The notes beneath the pieces were generated by a model. That model made no database searches. It was not told where the DNA came from and saw only the letters and a list, made by a program, of their open reading frames with translations. The position numbers and the translations under genes were made by a program. From Pontibacter ummariensis (GTDB taxonomy: Bacteria > Bacteroidota > Bacteroidia > Cytophagales > Hymenobacteraceae): a stretch of 64,000 nt of DNA. The stretch covers positions 28,121-92,120 of the forward strand of contig NZ_FZOQ01000022.1 in NCBI RefSeq assembly GCF_900188175.1, read 5' to 3'. This document shows, piece by piece, positions 24,879 to 35,300 of the stretch. How positions within the stretch are numbered: the first letter of the stretch is position 1; every line of letters starts with the position of its first letter.

Positions 24879-25319
24879 TTAGCGCGATATTGCCTGAAGG
24901 CGGCACTGGTTTAGCCAGTCGAGTGCGTCGTGCTCGCTTACGAAGTATGCAGTCGTCAGGTGGTTACCGTAACGTACTGTTTCACGTAACGATATGAATG
25001 CATCTGATAAGCTAAGCTCCCGCTGCAGCGGAGACATGAGGTAGGCGATACAAGTACTGTTGCCCAAGGCAATCTTCACGGCGGGCACAAAGCTACTTTC
25101 AAACCAGGCCTGCTCTAGCTCTGAAGAGACGTTGCGTAGGCGAAAGTCCTGGAGCCAGAAATGCGCCTGTTGCCGGGTCGCTATCTCCAGCGTCGTCATG
25201 TATCCCTCCGCGAACTGGCTAAGATCTACCGCTGCCCGCCAACGGCAGAACAGTACATCCAGATCCTGACGGAAAGCGATGTGCAGGTAGGGAAGCTCGG
25301 TTCTTTCAAAGGCTGTCAT
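24879..25319 (-). CDS. hypothetical protein, possibly STAS/SpoIIAA-like fold
   Basis: 146 residues from ATG 25319; a GTG 11 codons upstream (25352) is also possible. The pattern LPYLHIAFRQDLDVLFCRW, FWLQDFRLRNVS and CIAYLMSP, with alternating strands and helices and a C-terminal ALDWLNQC, resembles STAS-like domains of Bacteroidota. The family call is tentative. It has no operon partners. A role in regulation would be speculation. Confidence 0.6.
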   Translation of the reverse strand: MTAFERTELPYLHIAFRQDLDVLFCRWRAAVDLSQFAEGYMTTLEIATRQQAHFWLQDFRLRNVSSELEQAWFESSFVPAVKIALGNSTCIAYLMSPLQRELSLSDAFISLRETVRYGNHLTTAYFVSEHDALDWLNQCRLQAISR

Positions 25320-25585
25320 CGGTAGCGGGCTTGTCGTTCTTCCTTCATCCACCGTTTCTCAGAGGCTAGGTAAAACAGTAAAAGCACATAAAAAGTTTAG
25401 CAATGGTTAAAGAAAGTTAGCCTTAGCTCATCTGTTACAGGCGCGGCGAACAGGTCGAACAAACAGGTGTACTAAAAGTAGTTTTTATACGGATATTTGA
25501 ACAATGCGACTAAATACTAGGAGTAATTTGTGGCGCTGCCGAAATTCCTGCCAAGGCTTTGCTAAATTGCGCCTTTAATAGAAAT

Positions 25586-26872
25586 ATGGAAGAAGCGAAG
25601 CCCTCTAAGCTTGACCCTTATGCCGTCCTGCGGCTCCCTGAATTCCGGTCTTATATAGCAGCCAGACTCTGTATTACACTAGCAATGCAGATACAGGCGG
25701 TAATTGTAGGCTGGCAGATATATGATATCACCCAGGACCCACTGTCTCTCGGGCTTATTGGTTTGGCAGAGGCAGTTCCTTCTATTACGGTTTCACTTTA
25801 TGCCGGCTACGTGGCTGATATGATAGAGCGCAAGAAGATTATCATGGTGGTGATTACGATACTGCTGCTGTGCTCGGCCTTGTTGTTACTCTTCACCTTA
25901 GACGTGAGCCAGGTGCTGGAGCAGTATGGAGCGCTTCCCATCTTCGGTGTTATCTTTTTAAGCGGCATAGCCCGTGGTTTTATGGGGCCGGCTGTGTTCT
26001 CCTTCATGCCCCAACTGGTAGTGAATAAGCAGCTTTATGCGAATGCAATTACCTGGAGCACGACGACCTGGCAGGCTGCCTCACTGGCAGGACCGGCTAT
26101 CGGAGGCTTGATCTACGGCTTTTTTGGAGTAACGGCGGCTTACGCTGCGGATGCCACACTGGTGCTTGTTTCGCTACTGTCTTTTGCCCTGATCGGCTCT
26201 AAACCATTGCCTGAGAACGTAAACCCGCAGAACCTGATGGAGAGCCTGCGTACGGGCATTCGGTTTGTGTTCAGCAACCAGATTGTGCTTAGCGCGATCT
26301 CTTTAGACCTGTTCGCGGTGTTGTTTGGTGGGGCTGTAGCACTGTTACCTGTCTTTGCCTCCGATATTCTGGAAACAGGCCCTGAGGGGCTTGGCTTCCT
26401 GCGGGCAGCACCAGCGGTGGGCTCTGTACTGATAGCGGTTGTAATGGCGTATAAGCCTATCGAGGAAAACGCGGGGAAGAAAATGCTCTGGTGTGTGGCA
26501 GGTTTCGGAGTTTGCATTATCCTTTTCGGACTTTCCAGGAGCTTTTGGTTCTCATTGGTATTGCTGGCGCTCAGTGGTGCTTTTGACAGTATCAGCATGA
26601 TCGTGCGCAGTACTTTAATTCATACCCTCACCCCTGAGTACATGAAAGGGCGGGTGTCCTCTGTCAACAACATTTTTGTAGGCTCCTCTAACGAGATAGG
26701 CGCTTTTGAATCCGGTTTCACAGCCAAACTGATGGGAGTAGTGCCTGCGGTGGTCTTCGGCGGCGTAATGACACTGGTTGTGGTGGGGGTTACCGCCTTT
26801 AAGGCGGAAAAACTGAGAGAGCTGGACCTGACGCCTGAGCCAGTATCCCCAGGAACGTTACAAAAGCAGTAA
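25586..26872 (+). CDS. MFS transporter (EntS/multidrug-exporter type)
   Basis: 428 residues from ATG 25586; the frame stays open nine codons upstream to a TTG. About 12 membrane segments. Features are ARLCITLAMQIQAVIVGWQI, the motif-A-like loop AGYVADMIERKKIIM between TM2 and TM3, and FMGPAVFSFMPQLV in the N-terminal half. It resembles the EntS/MFS_3 group of exporters. The substrate cannot be predicted. The TAA stop lies inside a terminator stem that serves the opposite strand. Confidence 0.88.
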   Translation: MEEAKPSKLDPYAVLRLPEFRSYIAARLCITLAMQIQAVIVGWQIYDITQDPLSLGLIGLAEAVPSITVSLYAGYVADMIERKKIIMVVITILLLCSALLLLFTLDVSQVLEQYGALPIFGVIFLSGIARGFMGPAVFSFMPQLVVNKQLYANAITWSTTTWQAASLAGPAIGGLIYGFFGVTAAYAADATLVLVSLLSFALIGSKPLPENVNPQNLMESLRTGIRFVFSNQIVLSAISLDLFAVLFGGAVALLPVFASDILETGPEGLGFLRAAPAVGSVLIAVVMAYKPIEENAGKKMLWCVAGFGVCIILFGLSRSFWFSLVLLALSGAFDSISMIVRSTLIHTLTPEYMKGRVSSVNNIFVGSSNEIGAFESGFTAKLMGVVPAVVFGGVMTLVVVGVTAFKAEKLRELDLTPEPVSPGTLQKQ

Positions 26873-26899
26873 GCACAGCCTTTTAGCTGTGCTTACTGC
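26866..26899 (-). terminator. terminator after the bTHX gene
   Basis: GCAGTAAGCACAGC (26866-26879) and its perfect complement at 26886-26899 form a 14-bp stem with a 6-nt loop. The T run (TTTTG) is on the minus strand, so it serves bTHX; it also overlaps the MFS stop codon. Confidence 0.7.
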
Positions 26900-26917
26900 C
26901 GGGGGTGATCCAAAAGG

Positions 26918-27040
26918 CTACTTAGAAGCCTCTTCTTGCGTGTCCTGGCTTTTAGCCTTGCTGGTTTGTTTAGGCCGTCTAACACCATAGCTTCCCTTAG
27001 CAATCTTGCCTTTCTTTGTTTTCTTATCTCCTTTTCCCAT
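26918..27040 (-). CDS. 30S ribosomal protein bTHX
   Basis: 40 residues. It starts MGKGDKKTKKGKI, followed by AKGSYGVRRPK, the typical bTHX core, then a polar tail ending QEEASK. bTHX is a small basic protein buried in the 30S head. It is a single gene on the minus strand with its own terminator, convergent with the MFS gene. The C-terminal tail is more acidic than in many homologues. Confidence 0.88.
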   Translation of the reverse strand: MGKGDKKTKKGKIAKGSYGVRRPKQTSKAKSQDTQEEASK

Positions 27041-27354
27041 AAGTTAATATGTTAAGATGGTTGCAGATAGGCCGCTATACGTACAGCAGAAAGCACGGTT
27101 GTGTGCATAGCCGGGCCGCTTATTTTGTTGTTTTACGGAACTGCTATGTGAGCTAAGCCCACGTTGATTAGGGCTATACTGGCTAAACCATTCTGCTGTG
27201 GCAGGTGTTATAGAGGATGCACCTGCCCTTGCGGAGTGCAACACAACAAAGACCTTCAAAATGAGGTTAGGTCTTTGTATCTTTACAGATTAAATAATTA
27301 AGAAAAGGCCTCCGCCTGCACCTTAAAAAGTTTGCGTTGGAGGCCCGTCTTCGT
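27041..27354. other. divergent intergenic region between bTHX and uvrA
   Basis: 314 nt. A 71-codon minus-strand frame (27044-27259) is judged spurious. TATCTTTA near 27277 is a one-mismatch -7 box for uvrA. Confidence 0.4.
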
Positions 27355-30159
27355 ATGGCAAACACTCCTGACTATAACCTGGAAGAGCTTGACGCCCGGC
27401 AGAGCATCATTATCAAAGGAGCCCGGGTACATAACCTGAAAAACCTGAGCGTGGCGCTGCCGCGCAATAAGTTCATCGTTATTACCGGCCTGTCCGGTTC
27501 CGGTAAATCATCCCTGGCTTTTGATACCCTGTATGCCGAAGGGCAGCGCATGTACGTGGAGAGCTTGAGCTCCTATGCCCGCCAGTTCCTGGGCCGCATG
27601 GACAAGCCCGACGTAGATTACATCAAGGGCATCAGTCCGGCCATTGCTATTGAGCAAAAGGTTAGCATTAAGAATAACCGCTCTACTGTAGGTACGAGTA
27701 CTGAGATCTACGATTACCTGAAACTGCTGTATGCCCGGATTGGCAAAACCTACTCCCCTGTTTCCGGAGAGGTAGTGCAGAAAGATACAGTGGCAGACGT
27801 AGTGGATTTTATCTTCTCTTTGGAGGACGAGGCCCGTGTCATGATTCTGGCGCCCTTGCACCAGCACGAGGAGCGTACCTTAGCCAAGGAGCTGGATCTG
27901 TTGCTGCAAAAAGGCTACTCCCGCATATACGCAGAAGGGCAGGTGTACTTCATCGAAGAGTTACTGGAGCAGAAAAAGCCCGACCTGGGCAAGCAGCCTT
28001 ACATCCTGATCGACCGGGCCGTCATTTATAAGAATGACGAGGACCTTGCTTTCCGGATCGCAGACTCCGTGCAGACTGCCTTTTTCGAAGGGCACGGCGA
28101 GTGCCGGGTGCTGCATGACGAGGAAGAGCGCGTGTTCTCCGATAAGTTTGAGCTGGACGGGCTGGTCTTCGAGGAACCTTCTGTTAACTTCTTTAGCTTT
28201 AACAACCCTTATGGCGCCTGCCAGACCTGCGAAGGCTTCGGGAGTGTGTTGGGCATCGACCCGGATCTGGTGGTGCCGGACAAAAGCCTGACCGTGTACG
28301 AAGGCGCTATTGCGCCGTGGCGGAGCGACAAAATGAACGAGTGGCTGCAGCCTTTGCTTAAGAACGGCATCCGCTTCGACTTCCCGATTCACCGTCCTTA
28401 TAATGAACTGACAGAGGCTGAGCAGGAACTGCTTTGGACCGGCAACAAGTACTTTGAAGGGCTTAACGATTTTTTTAAGCACATCCAGTCGCAAACGCAT
28501 AAGATACAGTACCGGGTAATGCTGTCGCGCTACCGGGGCCGTACGACCTGCCCCGAGTGCCGTGGCTCCCGTTTGCGTAAGGATGCCAGCTACGTGAAGG
28601 TGGGTGGCAAAAGCATTACCGACCTGGTGCTGATGCCGATCACGCAGGTGCTGCCGTTTTTCCGAAACCTAGAGCTGACACAGCATGAGCAGAACGTAGC
28701 CGAGCGCCTGGTAACGGAGGTAACAAACCGCCTGAGTTACTTGGAGCGTGTAGGCTTAGGCTATCTGACTCTTAACCGTCTTTCCAATACTTTGTCCGGT
28801 GGCGAGAGCCAGCGTATCAACCTCGCTACTTCTCTGGGCAGCGCCTTGGTGGGGTCCATGTATATCCTGGACGAGCCGAGCATTGGCCTCCATCCGAAAG
28901 ACTCGGAGCAACTGATTGGGGTACTGCGTACACTGCAGCAGATCGGCAACACCGTCATTGTGGTAGAGCATGAGGAGGAGATGATGAAAGCCGCCGACCA
29001 GCTTATTGACATCGGACCGGAGGCCGGCTCGGGTGGAGGCAACCTGATGTTCCAGGGCACCTTCGAGGAGCTAGCGCAAAAGGCGGATACCTACACCGCC
29101 AAATACCTGAGTGGCCGTTTGGAAGTTCCTGTGCCAGCGCAGCGCCGTAAGTGGCGCAATGCCATCGAGTTGATGGGTGCCCGTGAGAACAACCTCAAGA
29201 ACCTGAACGTGAAGATTCCGCTAGGGGTGATGACGGTAGTGACTGGCGTGAGTGGTTCCGGTAAGTCGACCTTAATCAAAAAGATACTGGCACCAGCCAT
29301 GCAGAAGCTGCACGGCACCACTGCTGAGGCCACAGGCAAGTTCGACAAGTTGGCTGGTGACTACAACAAGATAGAGCACGTGGAGTTTGTGGACCAGAAT
29401 CCGATCGGCAAGTCCTCGCGCTCCAATCCTGTTACGTATGTGAAGGCTTATGACGCTATCCGCACTTTGTACGCAGACCAGGCCCTGGCCAAAGCGCGGG
29501 GCTTTAAGCCCTCGCACTTCTCGTTTAACATCGAAGGCGGGCGCTGCGAGGTGTGCCAGGGCGAGGGCCAGGTGAAGATCGAGATGCAGTTTATGGCCGA
29601 TATTTACCTAACCTGCGAGAGCTGTCATGGTCAGCGCTTTAAGCAGGATGTGCTGGACGTGAAGTACAAAGAAAAGAGTATCTCGGAGGTGCTGGACATG
29701 ACGATTGCCGACAGCATCGATTTCTTTGAGGATCAGCCGAAGATCATCGAGAAGCTGAAGCCACTGAACGACGTGGGTCTGGGCTATATCCGCCTGGGGC
29801 AGTCGAGCAACACCCTGTCGGGAGGCGAGGCGCAGCGCGTGAAGCTGGCCTCCTTCCTCACAAAAGGGGCGCAGCCGCACCAGGAAAATATCCTCTTCAT
29901 TTTCGACGAGCCCAGCACTGGCCTGCACTTCCACGACATCAGCAAGCTGCTGACCTCCATCAACGCTTTAATTGAAAATGGCAACACGGTCGTGATTATC
30001 GAGCATAACATGGATATTGTTAAGTCAGCCGACTGGATCATAGACTTGGGGCCGGAAGGGGGTACCAACGGGGGGCACCTGCTGTTTGAGGGAACACCGG
30101 AAGAGATGGTGAAGCTGGAGGATAACCATACGGCCCGCTTCCTGAAGGAAAAGCTTTAA
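27355..30159 (+). CDS. uvrA: excinuclease ABC subunit A
   Basis: 934 residues from ATG 27355; a TTG six codons upstream is less likely. UvrA is the damage-recognition ATPase of nucleotide excision repair. There are two ABC modules: the first has Walker A TGLSGSGKSSLAFD (Lys about 51) and LSNTLSGGESQRINLA, the second has GVSGSGKSTLIKK and SSNTLSGGEAQRVKLASFL. Zinc-binding pairs are CQTC, CPEC, CEVC and CESC. The length is normal. A terminator follows at 30185. Confidence 0.97.
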   Translation: MANTPDYNLEELDARQSIIIKGARVHNLKNLSVALPRNKFIVITGLSGSGKSSLAFDTLYAEGQRMYVESLSSYARQFLGRMDKPDVDYIKGISPAIAIEQKVSIKNNRSTVGTSTEIYDYLKLLYARIGKTYSPVSGEVVQKDTVADVVDFIFSLEDEARVMILAPLHQHEERTLAKELDLLLQKGYSRIYAEGQVYFIEELLEQKKPDLGKQPYILIDRAVIYKNDEDLAFRIADSVQTAFFEGHGECRVLHDEEERVFSDKFELDGLVFEEPSVNFFSFNNPYGACQTCEGFGSVLGIDPDLVVPDKSLTVYEGAIAPWRSDKMNEWLQPLLKNGIRFDFPIHRPYNELTEAEQELLWTGNKYFEGLNDFFKHIQSQTHKIQYRVMLSRYRGRTTCPECRGSRLRKDASYVKVGGKSITDLVLMPITQVLPFFRNLELTQHEQNVAERLVTEVTNRLSYLERVGLGYLTLNRLSNTLSGGESQRINLATSLGSALVGSMYILDEPSIGLHPKDSEQLIGVLRTLQQIGNTVIVVEHEEEMMKAADQLIDIGPEAGSGGGNLMFQGTFEELAQKADTYTAKYLSGRLEVPVPAQRRKWRNAIELMGARENNLKNLNVKIPLGVMTVVTGVSGSGKSTLIKKILAPAMQKLHGTTAEATGKFDKLAGDYNKIEHVEFVDQNPIGKSSRSNPVTYVKAYDAIRTLYADQALAKARGFKPSHFSFNIEGGRCEVCQGEGQVKIEMQFMADIYLTCESCHGQRFKQDVLDVKYKEKSISEVLDMTIADSIDFFEDQPKIIEKLKPLNDVGLGYIRLGQSSNTLSGGEAQRVKLASFLTKGAQPHQENILFIFDEPSTGLHFHDISKLLTSINALIENGNTVVIIEHNMDIVKSADWIIDLGPEGGTNGGHLLFEGTPEEMVKLEDNHTARFLKEKL

Positions 30160-30184
30160 GATTAGAACTTTTGAATTAAAAGTA

Positions 30185-30223
30185 AGAAATTGCTCCTGCC
30201 CGACAGTAGGAGCAATTTCTTTT
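30185..30223 (+). terminator. intrinsic terminator after uvrA
   Basis: Stem AGAAATTGCTCCT (30185-30197) with AGGAGCAATTTCT (30208-30220), then TTT. Confidence 0.85.
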
Positions 30224-30265
30224 AGGGGCATCGTATAAAGTAAATCATCAACAAAAACATAAGAC

Positions 30266-31027
30266 ATGAGAAAACGAATCGTTGCAGGAAACTGGAAAAT
30301 GAATAAGACCTATGAAGAGGCACTTTCGCTTGTATCAGAGATCGATAACATGGTGAAGGATGAGGTGAATGAGGACGTAACCGTAATTGTAACGCCTCCT
30401 TTCCCATTCCTGCAAGGCGTAGGGAAACTCGTGCAGGGCAATGATAAGATGCACCTCGCCGCACAGGACGTAAGCGAGCATGACAGCGGGGCCTATACAG
30501 GTGAAGTATCGGCTGCTATGCTAAAGTCGGTGGGAGTGGAGTATGTGATCATTGGCCACAGCGAGCGCCGCTTATACCACCACGAAGATGCCCAGTTGCT
30601 TTACCAAAAAATGAAAGCAGCCATTAAGAATGGTCTGAAGCCGATCTTCTGCTGCGGTGAGCCCTTGGAAGAGCGTGATGCCGACCGCCATTTCGACTAC
30701 GTGGGACAGCAGCTAAAAGACAGTGTCTCTTATCTGAGCAACGAGGAGTTTGATCAGATCGTGATTGCCTATGAGCCCATCTGGGCCATTGGTACAGGTA
30801 AAACAGCCACAGCAGAACAAGCACAGGAAATGCATGCCTACATCCGCGAACAGTTATCGCGCATGTTTGACGCCGAGGCTGCCTATAACTGCAGTATCCT
30901 TTACGGTGGTAGCTGCAACCCCGGTAACGCGCAGGAGATTTTCTCGAAAAAGGACGTGGACGGCGGCCTTGTCGGTGGAGCGTCTCTTAAGTCCCGCGAC
31001 TTTACCGACATCATTAAGTCATTCTAA
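30266..31027 (+). CDS. tpiA: triosephosphate isomerase
   Basis: 253 residues, the normal length. It interconverts dihydroxyacetone phosphate and glyceraldehyde 3-phosphate in glycolysis. Active-site motifs are AGNWKMNK (catalytic Lys about 11), IIGHSERR (His), IAYEPIWAIGTGKTA (Glu plus the flexible loop) and YGGSCNPGNAQEI for the phosphate. It is bracketed by terminators at 30185 and 31044, so it is probably monocistronic. Confidence 0.97.
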   Translation: MRKRIVAGNWKMNKTYEEALSLVSEIDNMVKDEVNEDVTVIVTPPFPFLQGVGKLVQGNDKMHLAAQDVSEHDSGAYTGEVSAAMLKSVGVEYVIIGHSERRLYHHEDAQLLYQKMKAAIKNGLKPIFCCGEPLEERDADRHFDYVGQQLKDSVSYLSNEEFDQIVIAYEPIWAIGTGKTATAEQAQEMHAYIREQLSRMFDAEAAYNCSILYGGSCNPGNAQEIFSKKDVDGGLVGGASLKSRDFTDIIKSF

Positions 31028-31043
31028 AGTACAAAGGCCTTCT

Positions 31044-31085
31044 ATAAAAAAGCTGCCAATCGTTGGAATTGGCAGCTTTTTTTAT
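31044..31085 (+). terminator. intrinsic terminator after tpiA
   Basis: Stem ATAAAAAAGCTGCCAAT (31044-31060) with ATTGGCAGC-T7-AT; strong T tract. Confidence 0.88.
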
Positions 31086-31095
31086 AACTTATACC

Positions 31096-31103
31096 TATCT
31101 TTG
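31096..31103 (+). promoter_or_regulatory. -7 box TATCTTTG upstream of the DUF6150 gene
   Basis: Exact TAnnTTTG match directly after the tpiA terminator, 29 nt upstream of ATG 31132. It probably drives the DUF6150-prmA-giant protein run. Confidence 0.5.
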
Positions 31104-31131
31104 AACTTAGTTAAACAAAAAAATTATATAT

Positions 31132-31509
31132 ATGCAGATACTGTTCATTCTCTGGATGACGCTGCTGCCGTTTCTGGATACGCCGACTATAGCCGCCGCC
31201 CCTACTTCTGTAAGTAGTACTGGTAAAAACTTTTGCCAGATTTACGGGGCTGTGTACTTGGAGCGGGACCCTCTTTACAAGAATACAGCCTCTTACCTCG
31301 TCTTTTTAGACGAAGAGGAAGCCTTTGCAGATATGGTGGTGTACCGCGAGAACAACAAGCTGTTTGCCGACAAAGAGGGCATCTGGTACATAACCCCCAA
31401 CAGAGCGTTTGCCGATCATATTCTGTACGTGACGGACAAACGCAACTTAGCCGACATTACAGTGCATTTTACGGACGTACGCTCTTCGGCTACTTGCCGC
31501 GAACAATAA
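31132..31509 (+). CDS. DUF6150-like secreted protein
   Basis: 125 residues. A hydrophobic N-terminal signal (MQILFILWMTLLPFLDTPT) is followed by a repeat-like core with four (F/L)AD motifs at about residues 65-67, 78-80, 93-95 and 106-108. Two cysteines, 35 and 122, bracket the core and could form a disulfide. The layout NFCQIYGAVYLERDPLY matches the DUF6150 family, whose function is unknown. It ends 5 nt before prmA, so it is part of the same operon. Confidence 0.78.
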   Translation: MQILFILWMTLLPFLDTPTIAAAPTSVSSTGKNFCQIYGAVYLERDPLYKNTASYLVFLDEEEAFADMVVYRENNKLFADKEGIWYITPNRAFADHILYVTDKRNLADITVHFTDVRSSATCREQ

Positions 31510-31513
31510 GAAC

Positions 31514-32344
31514 ATGGATTTTATAGAAGTTACCTTAAAAGTAAACGCAGATTTCGCGGACATACTTACGGCTGAGCTGGGAGAGCTTGGCTTTGATGCC
31601 TTTGTAGAGACAGAAGATGGTTTCAGTGCTTACATAGAAGAGAACCAGTACAGCCAGGAGGCGCTGGAGGAAGTGCTAAGCCGCTACGCTGATTTCGTGC
31701 AGGTAGAGTACACGGTGCAAAAGATAGCACGCCAGAACTGGAACGAAGAGTGGGAGCGTAACTTCGAGCCGCTCTTTATTGGGGAGCAGGTCTCTGTTCG
31801 GGCTTCCTTTCACCCGAAGCCAGAGCAGGCGAAGTACGATATTGTGATCAATCCCAAGATGTCCTTTGGTACAGGCCACCACGAAACCACCACGCTCATG
31901 ATTGAGAACCAGCTAAGCCTGGACCATCAGGACAAGCGTGTACTGGACATGGGGTGCGGAACGGGAATTTTAGCCATCATGGCCGGAGAGCTGGGAGCCA
32001 GCGAAATTGTAGCGGTGGAGATAGAGGATTGGACAGTGGAGAACGCCCGGGAAAATGCAGCTCTTAACAACTACAGTAGCATTGATGTGCGGTTGGGCGG
32101 GGCCGAGACGATAGAAGAAGAAAAACCTTTTGATATTATACTGGCTAACATCAACCGCAACGTTCTGTTAGAAGACATGCCTGCCTATAAAGCAGTGCTG
32201 CAGCCAAGAGGATGGCTGGTTCTTAGCGGTTTCTATACCGAGGACCTGCCGATGATTCAGCAGAGAGCCCAGGAACTGGGCCTAGCTTATGTTTCGCACC
32301 GGGTTAAGAACAACTGGGTGTCTGCCATATTCCAAGAGAGTTAA
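31514..32344 (+). CDS. prmA: ribosomal protein L11 methyltransferase
   Basis: 276 residues. It trimethylates ribosomal protein L11. The SAM-binding motif is VLDMGCGTGILAIMAGELG, the upstream MSFGTGHHETTTLMIE is diagnostic of PrmA, and the substrate-site motif is DIILANINRNVL. The N-terminal L11-recognition domain is present. It starts 5 nt after the DUF6150 gene and ends 12 nt before the 1589-residue gene. Confidence 0.95.
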   Translation: MDFIEVTLKVNADFADILTAELGELGFDAFVETEDGFSAYIEENQYSQEALEEVLSRYADFVQVEYTVQKIARQNWNEEWERNFEPLFIGEQVSVRASFHPKPEQAKYDIVINPKMSFGTGHHETTTLMIENQLSLDHQDKRVLDMGCGTGILAIMAGELGASEIVAVEIEDWTVENARENAALNNYSSIDVRLGGAETIEEEKPFDIILANINRNVLLEDMPAYKAVLQPRGWLVLSGFYTEDLPMIQQRAQELGLAYVSHRVKNNWVSAIFQES

Positions 32345-32355
32345 CCTTTATAGCT

Positions 32356-35300
32356 ATGAGGCAGCTTTTATCCCTGATCTTATTTCTGGCAGTTTTCTCA
32401 GCGCAGGCGCAGGTTAAGTTTTCAAATGACCCTGCAGAGTTTGTGAAAGATGCGAAAGCTATGCTATCAGCGGGTAAAGTTGATCATGCTGAAGAACTTT
32501 CTGCCCAACTGGAAGAGCTCTGGAGCAGTGGAAAGCTTACTGAGCGGCAAAAGCAGCAGGTGATAAAAGTAAGCCAGCTTTTGTACCGCAAGCGGATGCG
32601 CGCCAATCCTCACTTCGAGCAGTTTTATACAATGCTTCTTGCAGGGGTGGGCACCCGGAACCTGAGCGGCGTACGCCTGGACAACATGCTGGAGGTAACA
32701 GCGAAAGCCATAGGACAAGAAGAGCCAAAGCAGTTAGAGAAATTTCTTACTACAGCCAGTCTCTACCTTTCTGCCAACCGCTTGTTCCAAAACACTTACT
32801 ACAGTCTCCATGCCACAGGAGGGAGTTTTAGCTTTGCCTATGAGGGGCCCAGCAAGCCAACGGAGACCGTAACTGAAGAAGACTCTTGGGACAGCATCTC
32901 TTGGGATGATGAGGTGAACGAAACGGGAGAGGCAACAGCAGAGGAAGATGATGCCTGGGGGACAATAACCTCCGTCCCTGAAAAGGAAGACAAGAAGAAA
33001 ACAGCGCAAAAGCGCAAGGAGAGTCTGAAGCAGCAGTTTATTCCTGCACAGCCCAAGGTGTCGGGGCCCGTACTGCAACTGCAAAATGTTACCCTTGCTT
33101 TTGTCACGCCTTGGGATTCAGCTGCTATTGTACAGACAAATGGGCAGCTGATGTTGGGAAACGACTTGTTTGTTGGAGAAGGAGGCAAGTTCGAATGGCA
33201 GGTACAAGAAAAGCCAGCCGTTGCCGAGCTTCGCAAGTATAGCTTTAATATTTCGTTTGCCGGCTTTAAAGCCCCCGATGTAACGATTTCTTACCCAGCC
33301 GTACTGGCAGGGCCGATAGATGGCCCCATGGAGTGGGTCAGCCGTAAGCGGAAAACGAGTAAATACCCCTATCCAAAGTTCCTATCCTTTACAAATGATG
33401 CCAAGGTAACGAACCTGGGGAGCAATCTCTCCTATAAAGGAGGCTTCTCTCTGATTGGAAACGCAATAGGTAGCGAGTCGATGGATGGGAGCCTTTCAGA
33501 GGTTGTGCTGTCTCAGGCGGGAGAGCGCAAGTTCCGCGCTATAGCCCGCAACTATACCTTCAATGATACTTTATTGTTAGCCGGCCGGGCCGCAGTTGCT
33601 CTCTATCAGCAAAACGATTCTTTAACTCATCCTGCTGTGCAGTTGCGCTATTCGAGGAGTGGGCAGGAGCTAACGTTAACCAAGGATAAGGGTGCGTACG
33701 CACACACGCCCTATTCTGATTCTTTTCACAAGTTAGAGATAACCGCAGAGCGAGTGCGCTGGAACCTTAATGAGCCGCAGATAGAGTTCTCGATCCTGAG
33801 CACCAAAACAATAGTACCAGTACACCTCGAGTCGTTGGAGTATTACTCAAACAACCGTTACCAACAGTTAGTCGGTGTTGCTCCCTTCCATCCGTTACAG
33901 TTGCTGATAGGGTACAGTGTTAAAGCGAAAAGGAATGAGTTCTATGCCTCGGATGTAGCAAGAGCTACTAAGATCAGTGAGGCGGCTATCAAAGGGGCTG
34001 CCAGTGCCATGTCGCACCAGCGGTTCCTCAATTATGACCCGGGCTCTGGTTACATTGAGCTAAAACCTAAGGCATGGCACTATGTAGGGGCTTCCCGTGA
34101 TTTGAAAGACTATGACCATTTGGCTATTAAATCAGTGGTGCCATCTGGTCGGAATGCTACTCTGAACCTGGACGATAACAGGCTGACAGTGCGCGGGGTA
34201 AGTAAAATCACATTTAATAATGATACGGCCAGCGTCTACATTCTACCCCGGCGTCAGGAAGTACATGTACTGAAGAACCGCGACATTGAGTTTGAGGGGC
34301 AGGTGTTTGCCAGCCAATTGGTTTTTAAAGGAACCGAGTTTAAGTTCAACTACGACGAATTTTCTATTGACCTGATTAAGTTAGACACCATTGCCTTAGT
34401 GTCCCTCAAGGGCCGTTCCAGGAAAGGAGGGGCATCGGAGCAGGTGCTGACAGGCAAGGGAAGTAGTATGCCAGGTAAGCTGTACATCAACAAGCCACAT
34501 AACAAGTCAGGGGAAAAGTACTTTGCAGAGTACCCTAAGTTCGATGCCCCAATGGGAGCGCTCGTGGCTTTTGACAAGCGGGAGGTGGCCGGGGGCGCCT
34601 ACGACAGCACGGTTTACTTTGACATGCCTCCCTTTAAACTGGACAGCCTAAGCTCAGGCAAAAAAGTAGTGGCCTTTGATGGCACCTTCCACTCTGGCGG
34701 CATCTTCCCTCCAATCAAAACAAAGCTGCAGATGATGCCTGATGGGACACTAGGGTTCTATTACCAGCCTTCGGCAAAAGGACTGGAGGCGTTTGGCGGT
34801 AAAGGAGTAGCCTTTGATACCATCATGATGAGCTCCAGTGGCATACAGAGCAGAGGGAAACTAACCTATCTTACAGCTACTTTAGAGGCCCCGGTTTATA
34901 CTTACTTTAAAGACAGTGTCGTGGCAAAAGGGGGGGAGATGATAAGTATAAAAGAGGGAGGCAGCGGCTATCCTGTAGCGTCCCTTTCGAACTTCGAAAT
35001 GAACTGGCAGCCTCTGACCGACACCATGTACTTGAAACCAACGAAAGAGCCGATGAGGCTGTACGAGGAAAGTTACACTTTCAAAGGGACGGCTAAGTAT
35101 TCGCCGGGAGGTTTGTATGGAAGTGGGATATTAGAAAACCCGGTGGCAAAAGTAACATCGTCCTCCTTACACTTCAAGCAGCGAAGTTTTAGCGGAAACA
35201 ACGCGAAAATGGTTGTAAAGTCGGGAGAAGGCAAGCCAGCCGTAGAAGCCCTGGACGTGGCTCTTGATTACGATATGACGAAAGGCTTGGTAGACTTTGA

